In this document: positions 38,815-47,531 of the stretch, in pieces | Position numbering within the stretch: position 1 is the stretch's first letter | Layout: every line of letters starts with the position of its first letter | Source of the DNA: Aureimonas ureilytica | Lineage (GTDB): Bacteria > Pseudomonadota > Alphaproteobacteria > Rhizobiales > Rhizobiaceae | Length of the DNA stretch: 64,000 bases | Assembly (NCBI RefSeq): GCF_001475935.1 | Contig: NZ_LDQA01000045.1 | Location: 62,001-126,000 of the forward strand | Reading direction: 5' to 3' | Made by a program: the position numbers and the translations under genes | Notes under the pieces: generated by a model | Database searches by the model: none | Told to the model about the DNA's origin: nothing | The model's input: only the letters and a program-made list of their open reading frames with translations

Positions 38815-39048
38815 GAGCCGGGGCCAAAACCCTGCGGGTCGATCCGCCGGGTCCTTCCGCCCCCGATCATCGTTGCCGATGCTTGACCCTGCGCTGCATC
38901 GTCTGCGCTCGGCGCCTCGTCGGGAACGCAAGTCCCTCGCCGGCTTTCTGCCTCAGGGTTCTGTCCCTGGCTCTAAGTCCAGGCCTTGGCGAACCGGGCG
39001 CGGCGTTCCATCTTGAGTGCGCCGAACCCAAGCGAGGCACCGTCAGCC

Positions 39049-39927
39049 ATGAACCAGCATACGATCCCGTCTCTCGTTTCCGCCGAGCCGCGCCTCGGGC
39101 TGGCGCTCGGCGGGGGAGGGGCGCGGGGGATCGCGCATATCCATGTCCTGAAGGCGCTGGACGATCTCGGCCTGCGCCCGTCCCACATCGCGGGCACCTC
39201 GATCGGCGCGCTGATGGGCGCGGCCTATGCGGCCGGTCTCACTGGGCTCGAGATCGAAGACCATGTTCTGCAGTCGCTCGCCCATCGCCGGCTCGTGATG
39301 GGCAAGCTCTGGCGCACGCGCCCGGCCAATATCAGCGAGTTCCTGGCCGACGGCGGCTTCCGCTTCGGGCAGTTGAACGCCGAAAAGGTCGTGGCGGTGT
39401 TTCTGCCCGATATCGTTCCCAAGACTTTCGCTGACCTTCGCATTCCGCTGACCGTCATGGCGACGAGCTTCTTTGCCGGCTGCGAGCGTCCCTTGCGCGA
39501 GGGAGACCTCGCCAGCGCCGTCGGCGCGTCCGTCGCCCTGCCGGCGGTGTTCCGCCCCGTGCGGCGGGACGAGGAGGTGCTGATCGACGGTGGCATCAGC
39601 AATCCCATGCCCTTCGATATCGTGTCGCAGAATACGGATTTCGTGGTCGCCTCCGACGTGACCGGCGGCCCGGTCAATACGGGAACGGTTCTGCCGTCAC
39701 CGATGGAGGCCATGTTCGGCGCGTCGCAGCTGATGATGCACGCCATCATCCGCGCCAAGCTCGCCTGCGTGTCGCCCGATGTGCTGATCCAGCCCGAGGT
39801 TTCGACCTACAAGGTGCTCGATTTCATGCGCGCGCGCGTGATCATCGAAGAGACCGCTCCGGTGCGGGAAGACGCCAAGCGGCGGATCGGCGAGGCGCTG
39901 GAGGCGCGGCTGCGGCTGGCGGGTTAG
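39049..39927 (+). CDS. Patatin-like phospholipase
   Basis: A 292-aa patatin-family hydrolase (RssA/YchK type). The oxyanion region is GLALGGGGARGIAH, the nucleophile is Ser51 in GTSIG, and the catalytic Asp180 is in LIDGGISNPMPFD. The C-terminal VRARVIIEE-like helix is normal. The start at 39049 follows GAGG about fifteen bases upstream, the best available. The 3' end overlaps that of topoisomerase IB: the two stop codons share bases on opposite strands. Its lipid substrate is unknown. Confidence 0.92.
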   Translation: MNQHTIPSLVSAEPRLGLALGGGGARGIAHIHVLKALDDLGLRPSHIAGTSIGALMGAAYAAGLTGLEIEDHVLQSLAHRRLVMGKLWRTRPANISEFLADGGFRFGQLNAEKVVAVFLPDIVPKTFADLRIPLTVMATSFFAGCERPLREGDLASAVGASVALPAVFRPVRRDEEVLIDGGISNPMPFDIVSQNTDFVVASDVTGGPVNTGTVLPSPMEAMFGASQLMMHAIIRAKLACVSPDVLIQPEVSTYKVLDFMRARVIIEETAPVREDAKRRIGEALEARLRLAG

Positions 39928-40994
39928 GCCGGTTTGGTCGCATCGTCTTGTTTGGGCGGGTGCGTCGCGTTTTCCTCGAGAAACCGCATGAGCCCGCTTT
40001 CCGCCTTGGTCAGCCCTTCGCGGCAGCGCCCCTTCAGGAGATCGCGCGGCAGCTTGTCGGCTTCGAAAGCTGAGACGATCTCGGGGTGGACGTAGGACGC
40101 GCGGGCGACGGCCGGCGTGTTGCGCAGCACCTCGCTCACCGCCCGCATGGCCTTGGCGATCACGCGGCGGCGCTTGGCATCCGTATCGGCCTCGGCCGGC
40201 GTCACCTCTTCCACCAGAAAGCGCAGTGCCTCGGCCGAGCCGTGGAAGGTGCGGAAATCCTTGGCCGAGATTTTCGCGTGGGCGGCGTCCTTCAGATAGT
40301 CGTTGAGCAGCGTCGCGGTGAGATCGCGCGGGCGCGCATCCTCGCCCTGAAAGCGGAACAGGCGCTTGCCGCGCTGCGCGCGCATCTTTTCGAGCGAGCG
40401 TACGAGATTGCGATCTTCGATCTCGACCGTGTTCAGCTTGCGCGACTTGCCGATGAATTTCAGGACGGCTCGGCTTTTCTTCAGCGTCAGATTGCCCTTG
40501 CGCAGCGAAGCGACGCCGCGACCCCCATCCTCGGCATATTTCTCGTGACCCGGCCGCATGGCGGACACGTCGATCAGCCGCGCCGCGACGGCCGAGGTCG
40601 TGCGCCGATCCAGTGCCTTGCGGCGCAGATCCTTTTCGATGCGTCCGCGCAGCTTGGGCAGGGCGCGGCCGAAGCGCAGGAGCCGCTCTGTCTTCACCGC
40701 ATTGCGCACATTCACCCAATCGTCATGATAGCGATACTGGATGCGGCCCTTCTCGTCGCGTCCGACCGCCTGGATATGGCCGTTCTCTTCCACGCAAATG
40801 CGCACATTCGTCCAGGCCGGGGGGAGCACCAGCGCCTTGACCCGCGCCTTCAGCCGCTTGTCGGTGATCGCCTCGCCGGACGAGAAGCAGATGCGCCGCC
40901 CCTTGCCATGCTTGCGCTGCTCCACTTCGAAGCTGGCGGGATCGACCATGACGAGGCCGAGACGATCGGCGTGGAACTGAAGGCGCTTGTTCAT
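39924..40994 (-). CDS. DNA topoisomerase IB (poxvirus type)
   Basis: A 356-aa type IB topoisomerase, which relaxes supercoils through a 3'-phosphotyrosine. The N-terminal domain has VLPPAWTNVRICVEENGHIQ; the catalytic domain includes RPGHEKYAEDGGRGVASLRKG and ISAKDFRTFHGS. The nucleophile is Tyr301 (ARASYVHPEI). Bacterial relatives occur scattered in alphaproteobacteria. It is convergent with the patatin-like gene with a 4-base overlap of stop codons. Confidence 0.92.
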   Translation of the reverse strand: MNKRLQFHADRLGLVMVDPASFEVEQRKHGKGRRICFSSGEAITDKRLKARVKALVLPPAWTNVRICVEENGHIQAVGRDEKGRIQYRYHDDWVNVRNAVKTERLLRFGRALPKLRGRIEKDLRRKALDRRTTSAVAARLIDVSAMRPGHEKYAEDGGRGVASLRKGNLTLKKSRAVLKFIGKSRKLNTVEIEDRNLVRSLEKMRAQRGKRLFRFQGEDARPRDLTATLLNDYLKDAAHAKISAKDFRTFHGSAEALRFLVEEVTPAEADTDAKRRRVIAKAMRAVSEVLRNTPAVARASYVHPEIVSAFEADKLPRDLLKGRCREGLTKAESGLMRFLEENATHPPKQDDATKPA

Positions 40995-41066
40995 GGGATT
41001 GGTTCGAGCAGGAGGGACGAGAAGCGATCTGCTTAAACCGTATCTCGCACTCCCGGTTCCGCTTCG

Positions 41067-42920
41067 TTAGCTGGGCTCTGCGTTCCCCCCGTTCCCGGCC
41101 TCGGCCGCCTCCCGGAGGTAACGCGGCGGCGCGCCACGGGGCTGGCGCTCCGTGCCATCGCCACGCTGGGGCCGCGACAGAGGTTCGGGTGTGACGCGTG
41201 AGGGGGCGAGCACGCTGCCGCCGACGCCCGCGCCCCGCGCCTGCTGCAGCGCCAGCCGCTCGGCGTCGCGCTGGCGCACATCGTCCACGATCTCGGCGAT
41301 GCGGGAGGGCTCCAGCCCTAGTTCGCGCAGCGTCTCGCCGCCGAAGCGCAGCGCCGATTCCAGGGTTTCGCGCAGCTCGAAGGTCACGCCGCGCTCGCGC
41401 AGAGTGAGCGAGTGGTTGCGGTCGTAGGAACGCACATAGAGCCGCGTCTCTGGAAATTCCGAGCGGATAAGATCGACGATCCCGTTCGTCACCTCCGGCT
41501 TGTTGGTGCAGACCAGGACGACCTTGGCCTGCCGCACGCCCGCCGCCAGAAGCACGTCGCGCCGCAGCCCCGAGCCGAAATAGATGCGGAAGCCGAAGCG
41601 CCCGGCCGATTTGATGCGCTCGGCCGAGGAATCGATGATCGTCATGTCGTGGCCGCTGGAAAGCAGCACCTGCGCCGCCATCTGCCCGAAGCGCGAAAAG
41701 CCGATCATCAGGATATCGGCGCCCGCGCCCGCAAAGTCCTCCTCCAGCTCTTCCAGTTCCGCGTCCTCACCCGACAGGCGACGGCCAAGATAGTCGGCCA
41801 GCGGCGTCAGGGCCATGGAGAGCGTGACGACCGATACGAGAAGCGAGCCGATCTGCCCATCGAAGATCGCGGCCGAGGAGGCCGCCGAGAAGAGCACGAA
41901 GGCGAACTCCCCGCCCTGCGGCAGGATCAGCGCCGTGCGCAGCGCCGTCTGCCGGCTTTCGCCGAAGAGAAGGCACAGCGGAAACAGGATCGCCGCCTTG
42001 ATCAGAAGCAGCGCGGGCGCGGCCAGAAGAATGATCCACCAGTTCGCGGCGATCACGTTGATGTCGAGCGACAGACCGACCGCGATGAAGAAGAGGCCGA
42101 GAAGCAGGCCGCGAAACGGGTCGATATTGGCTTCCAGCTCGTGCCGGTAGTTGGATTCGGCCAGAAGCACGCCGGCGATGAAAGCGCCCATGGCCATGGA
42201 GAAGCCGGCCAGCGCCATGAGCAGCGCCGAGGCGAGCACCACGAAAAGCGCGGCCGCGATCATCACCTCGCGCGCGCCGGCATTGGCGAGAATTCGAAAC
42301 AGCGGGTTCAGGAGATAGCGGCCCGAAAGCACGAGCGCGCCGAGCGCGGCGAAGCTCATGGCGACCTCGCGCACGTCAATCCCCGTGCCTTCGCTCCCGC
42401 CCGGCGCCAGAAGCGGCAGCGCGGCCAGAAGCGGCACGATGGCGAGATCCTGAAATAGGAGAACGGAGAAGGACGTCTGCCCGAAGCGCGTGTTGAGTTC
42501 GCCCGCTTCCTCCAGCAGCTGAAGCGCGAAGGCGGTGGAGGACAGGGCGAAGCCGAAGCCGATCACCGTCGCCGCCCGCCAGCCGAGCGGCAGGAAGGAG
42601 AGGGCGAGCGACAGCGCCGCGCCGGTCAGCACGACCTGCGCGAGGCCGAGGCCGAAGATCTGCCGACGCAGCGCCCAGAGGCGGGAGGGCTTGAGTTCCA
42701 GCCCGATGATGAACAAAAGGAAGACGACGCCAAGTTCGCCGATATGCAGGATTTCGTTCTGCCCGCTTTCCACCACGCGGAAAATCGGGCCGAGCACGAT
42801 CCCGGCGAAGAGATAGCCGAGCACCGTACCGAGGCCGATGCGCTTGAACAGCGTGCCGGCGACGATCCCTCCGCCCAGGATCAGGAGAATTTCCAGGAAT
42901 AGCGGAACGGTCTCTTCCAC
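41067..42920 (-). CDS. CPA2-family cation:proton antiporter (KefB/KefC-like)
   Basis: A 617-aa membrane protein. About twelve hydrophobic segments cover residues 1-375 (PLFLEILLILGGGIVAG to VVTLSMALTPLADYLG). The RCK/TrkA-N domain starts near residue 400 (ADILMIGFSRFGQMAAQVLL); its glycine motif reads GFSRFG instead of GxGxxG. A TrkA-C-like part is not clear; the C-terminus (about 560-617) is rich in Pro, Arg and Gly. The start is a GTG at 42918-42920 with a strong GGAGG six bases upstream. Potassium or sodium export coupled to protons is likely; the ion is not shown. Confidence 0.9.
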   Translation of the reverse strand: MEETVPLFLEILLILGGGIVAGTLFKRIGLGTVLGYLFAGIVLGPIFRVVESGQNEILHIGELGVVFLLFIIGLELKPSRLWALRRQIFGLGLAQVVLTGAALSLALSFLPLGWRAATVIGFGFALSSTAFALQLLEEAGELNTRFGQTSFSVLLFQDLAIVPLLAALPLLAPGGSEGTGIDVREVAMSFAALGALVLSGRYLLNPLFRILANAGAREVMIAAALFVVLASALLMALAGFSMAMGAFIAGVLLAESNYRHELEANIDPFRGLLLGLFFIAVGLSLDINVIAANWWIILLAAPALLLIKAAILFPLCLLFGESRQTALRTALILPQGGEFAFVLFSAASSAAIFDGQIGSLLVSVVTLSMALTPLADYLGRRLSGEDAELEELEEDFAGAGADILMIGFSRFGQMAAQVLLSSGHDMTIIDSSAERIKSAGRFGFRIYFGSGLRRDVLLAAGVRQAKVVLVCTNKPEVTNGIVDLIRSEFPETRLYVRSYDRNHSLTLRERGVTFELRETLESALRFGGETLRELGLEPSRIAEIVDDVRQRDAERLALQQARGAGVGGSVLAPSRVTPEPLSRPQRGDGTERQPRGAPPRYLREAAEAGNGGNAEPS

Positions 42921-43012
42921 GGGAATCCTCCGGGGCGGGCGGATGAAGTCGGCTTGAAGGCAGCGAATGACATAATAGATGGTGCAAGTGCAAAAGTTTC
43001 GGCGGTTTTCCC

Positions 43013-44350
43013 ATGAATGACGATTTCCCGCGCCTTCTCGAACTCGGCGGACGGCTGGTGGACGCCGCCCGGCGCGCCGGCGCGGACGCGTGCGACGCGG
43101 CGGTGGTCAGCTCGCGCTCGCGCTCGGCGCAGGTGCGCATGGGCCGCGTCGAGGAACTGGAATCGAGCGAAAGCGACGAGGTCTCGCTGCGGGTCTTCGT
43201 GGGCGGACGCGTGGCGACCGTCTCCTCCGACCTGCGCTCGGACGCCGCGCGGCTGGCCGAGCGGGCCGTCGCCATGGCCCGCGTCTCGCCGGTCGATCCC
43301 TATGCGGGCCTCGCCGACGCCGCGCTCCTGTCGGACGGCGCGGACGGGCTCGACCTCTACGATCCGACCGAGCCTGACGGCGAGGCGCTCTTGGAAGAGG
43401 CCAAGGCGCTGGAAGCGGCCGCGCTCGGCGTGTCCGGCGTCTCGAATTCCAGCGGCGCGACGGCCGGCTTCGGCACGACGGGCCTCGTACTCGTGACCTC
43501 CACGGGCTTTGCCGGCCAGCGCCGGCGCTCGGGCTTCTCGCGCTCCGTCAGCGTTCTGGCGGGCGAGGGGACGGGCATGGAGCGCGACTATGATTTCGAT
43601 TCGCGCATCCACGCGGGCGATCTCGACGCGGCGGAGGCGATCGGCCGGCGCGCGGGCGAGCGCGCGGTGCGCCGTCTCAACCCGGCCAAGGTCGCGACGG
43701 GCCGCTATGCGATCGTGCTTGATCCTCGCGTGTCGCGCGGGCTGATCGGCGGGCTGATCGGCGCGCTCAACGGCGCTGCCATCGCGCGGCGCACGAGCTT
43801 CATCAAGGACCGCATGAACGAGCTGGTTCTGCCCGAGGGCATCGACCTCATCGATGATCCGCAGCTGCCGCGCCGCGCGGGCTCGCGCCCCTTCGACGGC
43901 GAAGGCGTGCGCGGCGAACGGTTGATGCTGGTCGAGAACGGCATCCTGCGTCATTGGACGCTGGACAGCGCCACGGCGCGCGAACTCGGCCTCCGGTCCA
44001 ACGGGCGCGCCGCGCGCTCCTCGGGCGGCGTATCGCCCACCTCGACCAACGTCACGATGACCCATGGCGCGCGCTCGGCGGCAGAACTCATCGCCGACAC
44101 GCATCAGGGCATCTACGTCACCGAGACGATCGGCCATGGGGCCAATCTCGTGACCGGCGATTACAGCTGCGGCGCATCGGGTTTCCTGATCGAGAACGGC
44201 CAGCTCGCCGGCCCCGTGTCGGAATTCACCATCGCGGGCCATCTCACCGACATGTTCATGGCAGTCGAGCCGGCCAATGACGGAGACGCCCGCTTCTCGC
44301 TCGTGGTGCCGACCCTGCGCATTGGCGAGATGACGGTGGCGGGCCGCTAG
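43013..44350 (+). CDS. pmbA: PmbA/TldD-family metalloprotease component
   Basis: A 445-aa protein of the PmbA branch of the TldD/PmbA family, which forms a heterodimeric metalloprotease with TldD in known cases. The C-terminal half has the typical GIYVTETIGHGANLVTGDYSCGASGFLIENGQ. The N-terminal half includes VEELESSESDEVSLRVFVGG. No TldD partner is adjacent. It is followed by cysQ 2 bases later, a common rhizobial arrangement, so the two may be co-translated. Confidence 0.92.
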   Translation: MNDDFPRLLELGGRLVDAARRAGADACDAAVVSSRSRSAQVRMGRVEELESSESDEVSLRVFVGGRVATVSSDLRSDAARLAERAVAMARVSPVDPYAGLADAALLSDGADGLDLYDPTEPDGEALLEEAKALEAAALGVSGVSNSSGATAGFGTTGLVLVTSTGFAGQRRRSGFSRSVSVLAGEGTGMERDYDFDSRIHAGDLDAAEAIGRRAGERAVRRLNPAKVATGRYAIVLDPRVSRGLIGGLIGALNGAAIARRTSFIKDRMNELVLPEGIDLIDDPQLPRRAGSRPFDGEGVRGERLMLVENGILRHWTLDSATARELGLRSNGRAARSSGGVSPTSTNVTMTHGARSAAELIADTHQGIYVTETIGHGANLVTGDYSCGASGFLIENGQLAGPVSEFTIAGHLTDMFMAVEPANDGDARFSLVVPTLRIGEMTVAGR

Positions 44351-44352
44351 GG

Positions 44353-45135
44353 ATGCACACGTCGGACGAAGACCTCGCGCTGATCAGGCAGGCGGCCGCC
44401 GAGGCCGGGCGCATCGCGCTCGGCTTCTGGAAGCGCGAGCCGGAAGTCTGGTGGAAGGGCTCGTCCCCGGTCTCGGAGGCGGACTTCGCCTCCGACGCGC
44501 ATCTGCGCCGCGTGCTTCTGGACGCGCGCCCGCATTACGGCTGGATTTCGGAGGAGACGGCCGCGCAGGCCGCCGATGCCGGCGAGCAGCGCTTTTTCGT
44601 GGTGGACCCGATCGACGGCACGCGCGCCTTTCTGCGCGGCGAGACGACCTGGTGCATCTCGGTCGCCGTGATAGGGTCGGGGCGGCCTGTGGCGGGCGTG
44701 CTCGACGCGCCGGCGCTCGGCGAAGTGTTCACCGCGACGGCCGATGGCCCGGCCCGGATGAACGGCGCGCCGATCGCCGTTTCCGCCCACGAGAACAAAC
44801 GCAAGCTGCTCCTCTCGATGCCCGATTCCATGCGCCGCAAGCTGGAGAGGCTGCATGGCGAGCGGATCGATTTTGCGCCCAATGTTCCCTCGCTCGCCTA
44901 TCGTCTTGCTATGGTCGCAAGCGGCCGGCTCGACGGAACGCTGGTGGGCGCACGCGCCAATGACTGGGACATCGCGGCCGGCGATCTCATTCTGGAGCGC
45001 GCGGGCGGGCAGCTCGTGCGCGCCGATGGGTCGTCCCACCTTTACAATCCCGCGCCGGAAAGGCATGGCGTCCTCGTGGCGGGGGCGCAAGGCACCGTGC
45101 GCCGCCTGCTCGACTATGGCGCCGAGGCCGTCTGA
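44353..45135 (+). CDS. cysQ: 3'(2'),5'-bisphosphate nucleotidase CysQ / inositol phosphatase
   Basis: A 260-aa magnesium-dependent phosphatase of the IMPase superfamily. The metal site is VVDPIDGTRAF (Asp85, Asp88) with Glu67/68 upstream and the C-terminal WDIAAGDLILERAGG. CysQ removes 3'-phosphate from PAP, a by-product of sulfate assimilation; an inositol-phosphatase role cannot be excluded. It starts 2 bases after pmbA. Confidence 0.9.
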   Translation: MHTSDEDLALIRQAAAEAGRIALGFWKREPEVWWKGSSPVSEADFASDAHLRRVLLDARPHYGWISEETAAQAADAGEQRFFVVDPIDGTRAFLRGETTWCISVAVIGSGRPVAGVLDAPALGEVFTATADGPARMNGAPIAVSAHENKRKLLLSMPDSMRRKLERLHGERIDFAPNVPSLAYRLAMVASGRLDGTLVGARANDWDIAAGDLILERAGGQLVRADGSSHLYNPAPERHGVLVAGAQGTVRRLLDYGAEAV

Positions 45136-45180
45136 GCCCTTGTCCGCCCCGCTTTTGGTTTCAGTCTGGAGATCGTTCCT

Positions 45181-45417
45181 ATGGTCAGCGAAGAAAAGCC
45201 CAAGCAGCTGCTTCATCTCGTGTTCGGCGGCGAGCTGACCAGCCTTGATCATGTCGATTTCCGCGATCTGTCGCAGCTCGACATCGTCGGCATCTTTCCC
45301 GATTACGCCTCGGCCCTGACGGCGTGGCGCGGCAAGGCGCAGGCGACGGTCGACAATGCGGCCATGCGCTATTTCATCGTCCACATGCACCGGCTCCTCG
45401 ACCCGCAGGGCCAGTGA
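45181..45417 (+). CDS. DUF4170 small protein
   Basis: A 78-aa protein ending AMRYFIVHMHRLLDPQGQ, the DUF4170 hallmark. Other conserved blocks are LHLVFGGELTSL and LDIVGIFPDYASALTAWR. It is usually found between cysQ and the acyltransferase/kdtA cluster in Hyphomicrobiales, so a link to LPS synthesis is plausible but untested. The stop TGA overlaps the GTG start of the next gene (GTGA). Confidence 0.9.
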   Translation: MVSEEKPKQLLHLVFGGELTSLDHVDFRDLSQLDIVGIFPDYASALTAWRGKAQATVDNAAMRYFIVHMHRLLDPQGQ

Positions 45418-46220
45418 GCAAGGCCGAAGGGCCGGGCTCGCCGGACGACAGCCAGCAGATCGCCGAGCCCGCCGCGCGGCCCAAACGCCGCAAATGGCGG
45501 GTGCGTCTGAAACGACGCCTCAAGGCGGCTTCGCGCTCGCCCGGCGCCGTGCGCGTGGTCGGCCGGCTGATCTTCGAGGGCCTGCGCGCCATCCGCGCCT
45601 CGCAGCGCGAGGCGGCGGGCTCCAGCGACTACAATGCCATTCTGCACGAGCACCATCCGGCCATCGTGGCGCTGTGGCATGGGCAGCACCTGCTTGCGCC
45701 CTTCTTCCGGCCCCGCGATCTGCCCTATCTCGCGCTCCTGTCGCGCAGCGCCGATGCGGAGATCAACGCCGCCGTGGTGGAGCGCTTCGGGATCGAGACG
45801 GTGCGCGGCTCGGGCGGGCGCGTGCGCGAGGCCGCCTCGCAGAAGGGCGGCGTGCGCGCGCTGATCCGCATGAAGCGGGCGCTGGACGATGGGTTCGGCA
45901 TCTGCATGATCGCGGACGTGCCCAAGGGCGTGCCGCGCGAAGCGGGGCTCGGCATCGTCACGCTGGCGCGCCTGTCGGGCCGGCCCATCGTGCCGAGCGC
46001 CGCGATCACGAGTCGCAGACGGGTATTGGAAAAAACCTGGGACAAAACCACCCTCCCGCTGCCCTTCGGCCGCATTGCCGTGATCATGGAGGAACCGATC
46101 TTCGTTCCGCCTCACGCGAGCGCGGACGAGCTGGAAGAGATTCGCGCCCGCCTGACGCTCGCCATCGAACGGGCGAACCGGCGGGCCGCGGACCTGGCGG
46201 ACCGAAAGACAAGCCATTGA
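45414..46220 (+). CDS. Lysophospholipid acyltransferase-family protein (DUF374)
   Basis: A 268-aa membrane-associated acyltransferase of the DUF374 group. The HxxxxD-like motif region is ALWHGQHLLAPFF; later VRGSGGRVREAASQKGG and CMIADVPKGVPREAGLG define the family. The N-terminus is strongly basic (RPKRRKWRVRLKRRLK). It starts with GTG at 45414, coupled to the DUF4170 stop, and ends in a TTGA overlap with kdtA. Proximity to kdtA and lpxK suggests an LPS or lipid A role (inference). Confidence 0.87.
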   Translation: MSKAEGPGSPDDSQQIAEPAARPKRRKWRVRLKRRLKAASRSPGAVRVVGRLIFEGLRAIRASQREAAGSSDYNAILHEHHPAIVALWHGQHLLAPFFRPRDLPYLALLSRSADAEINAAVVERFGIETVRGSGGRVREAASQKGGVRALIRMKRALDDGFGICMIADVPKGVPREAGLGIVTLARLSGRPIVPSAAITSRRRVLEKTWDKTTLPLPFGRIAVIMEEPIFVPPHASADELEEIRARLTLAIERANRRAADLADRKTSH

Positions 46221-47530
46221 ACGACAGATGGGCCAAGGCGGCCTTGACCGCCTATCGCGTCGCCGGCTCTCTCGCCTATCCGGCGGTCGGCTCCTATGTG
46301 AGCTGGCGGGCCTCGAAGGGCAAGGAAGACAAGGAGCGCCGACGCGAGCGCTACGGTATCCCGAGCGAGATTCGCCCGCCGGGCGTCCCGCTCGTCTGGG
46401 TCCATGCGGCCTCGATGGGGGAGAGCGCGGCCGTCTCGCCGCTCGTCTCAGAAATCGCGGCGGACGGCATCACCATCGTGATGACGACGGGCACGGTCAC
46501 CTCGGCGGCCACCGTCGCCGAGCGGCTCGGCGACCGCGTGATCCATCAATATGTGCCGCTCGATCTCAAGCCCTGCGTGTCGCGTTTTCTCGACCATTGG
46601 CAGCCGGAACTCGCCATCGTGGCGGAAAGCGAGATCTGGCCGACCACCATGTCGGAGCTGGCCGCGCGCCGCATTCCGCAGGTTCTGGTCAACGCCCGCC
46701 TGTCCGACCGCTCCTTCAAGCGCTGGAAATCCGCGCCGGGCGTCGCCGAAGCCCTCCTGTCGAAGCTGGCTCATGTCGTGGCGCAGTCCGAGATCGACGG
46801 CGAGCGCTACCATCTCTTGGGCGCGCGGGCCGTCAGCGTCGCCGGCAATCTGAAGGCCGATGTGGAAGCGCCTCCCGCCCATCTTCTCGATCTCGAAGCC
46901 GCGCGCCAGGGCATCGGGATGCGTCCCGTCTGGGCCGCCTTGTCCACGCATGAGGGCGAGGAGGAGATGGCCGCCAACATCCATTTGCGCCTCATGGAGG
47001 AGCGCGGGCGCGTTCTGACCATCATCGTGCCGCGCCACGTGGAACGGGCGGACGCCATCCAGCGCGACTTCGAAGCCAAGGGGCTTCAGGTGGCGCGCTG
47101 GAGCCGGGGCGAATTGCCGACACCCACGACCGACATTTTTCTCGGCGACACGATGGGCGACATGGGCTTCTATCTTCGCCTCACCGAGGTTGCCTTCATC
47201 GGCAAATCGATCCGGGGCGAGGGCGGGCAGAACCCGCTGGAAGCGGCGATGCTCGGCACGGCCATTCTTTCGGGACGCTATGTCCAGAATTTCCGCGAGG
47301 TCTATCACCGCCTGATCGAGCGGGGCGCGGCGTGGATCGTGCAGGACGAAGCCGAACTCGGCGCAGCCGTGTCGGAACTGTTCGACCGCCCCGCCGCGCG
47401 CCGGCAGATGATGGACGCCGCGCGCGACAGCGTGGCCGATATGGGCGGCGCGCTGAAGCGCACCATGGCCGCGCTCGATCCGTTCCTCCTGCCGCTGCGC
47501 CTGTCCTGCCGGATGGACTGGGGCAACTGA
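46217..47530 (+). CDS. kdtA: Kdo transferase WaaA/KdtA
   Basis: A 437-aa glycosyltransferase that adds Kdo residues from CMP-Kdo to lipid A precursor at the inner membrane. Conserved blocks include VWVHAASMGESAAVSPLV with the catalytic Glu69, IVAESEIWPTTMSEL and the C-terminal GGQNPLEAAMLGTAI. The start is TTG at 46217, overlapping the previous stop; no in-frame ATG is near, so start choice rests on family length and coupling. It is followed by lpxK after 1 base. Confidence 0.93.
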   Translation: MNDRWAKAALTAYRVAGSLAYPAVGSYVSWRASKGKEDKERRRERYGIPSEIRPPGVPLVWVHAASMGESAAVSPLVSEIAADGITIVMTTGTVTSAATVAERLGDRVIHQYVPLDLKPCVSRFLDHWQPELAIVAESEIWPTTMSELAARRIPQVLVNARLSDRSFKRWKSAPGVAEALLSKLAHVVAQSEIDGERYHLLGARAVSVAGNLKADVEAPPAHLLDLEAARQGIGMRPVWAALSTHEGEEEMAANIHLRLMEERGRVLTIIVPRHVERADAIQRDFEAKGLQVARWSRGELPTPTTDIFLGDTMGDMGFYLRLTEVAFIGKSIRGEGGQNPLEAAMLGTAILSGRYVQNFREVYHRLIERGAAWIVQDEAELGAAVSELFDRPAARRQMMDAARDSVADMGGALKRTMAALDPFLLPLRLSCRMDWGN

Positions 47531-47531
47531 C

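Noticed and set aside
38815..39048. Possible small gene between the M16 pair and the patatin gene
   Set aside because: The frames here have no ribosome site and no recognisable motif; nothing else was seen in the 234 bp.
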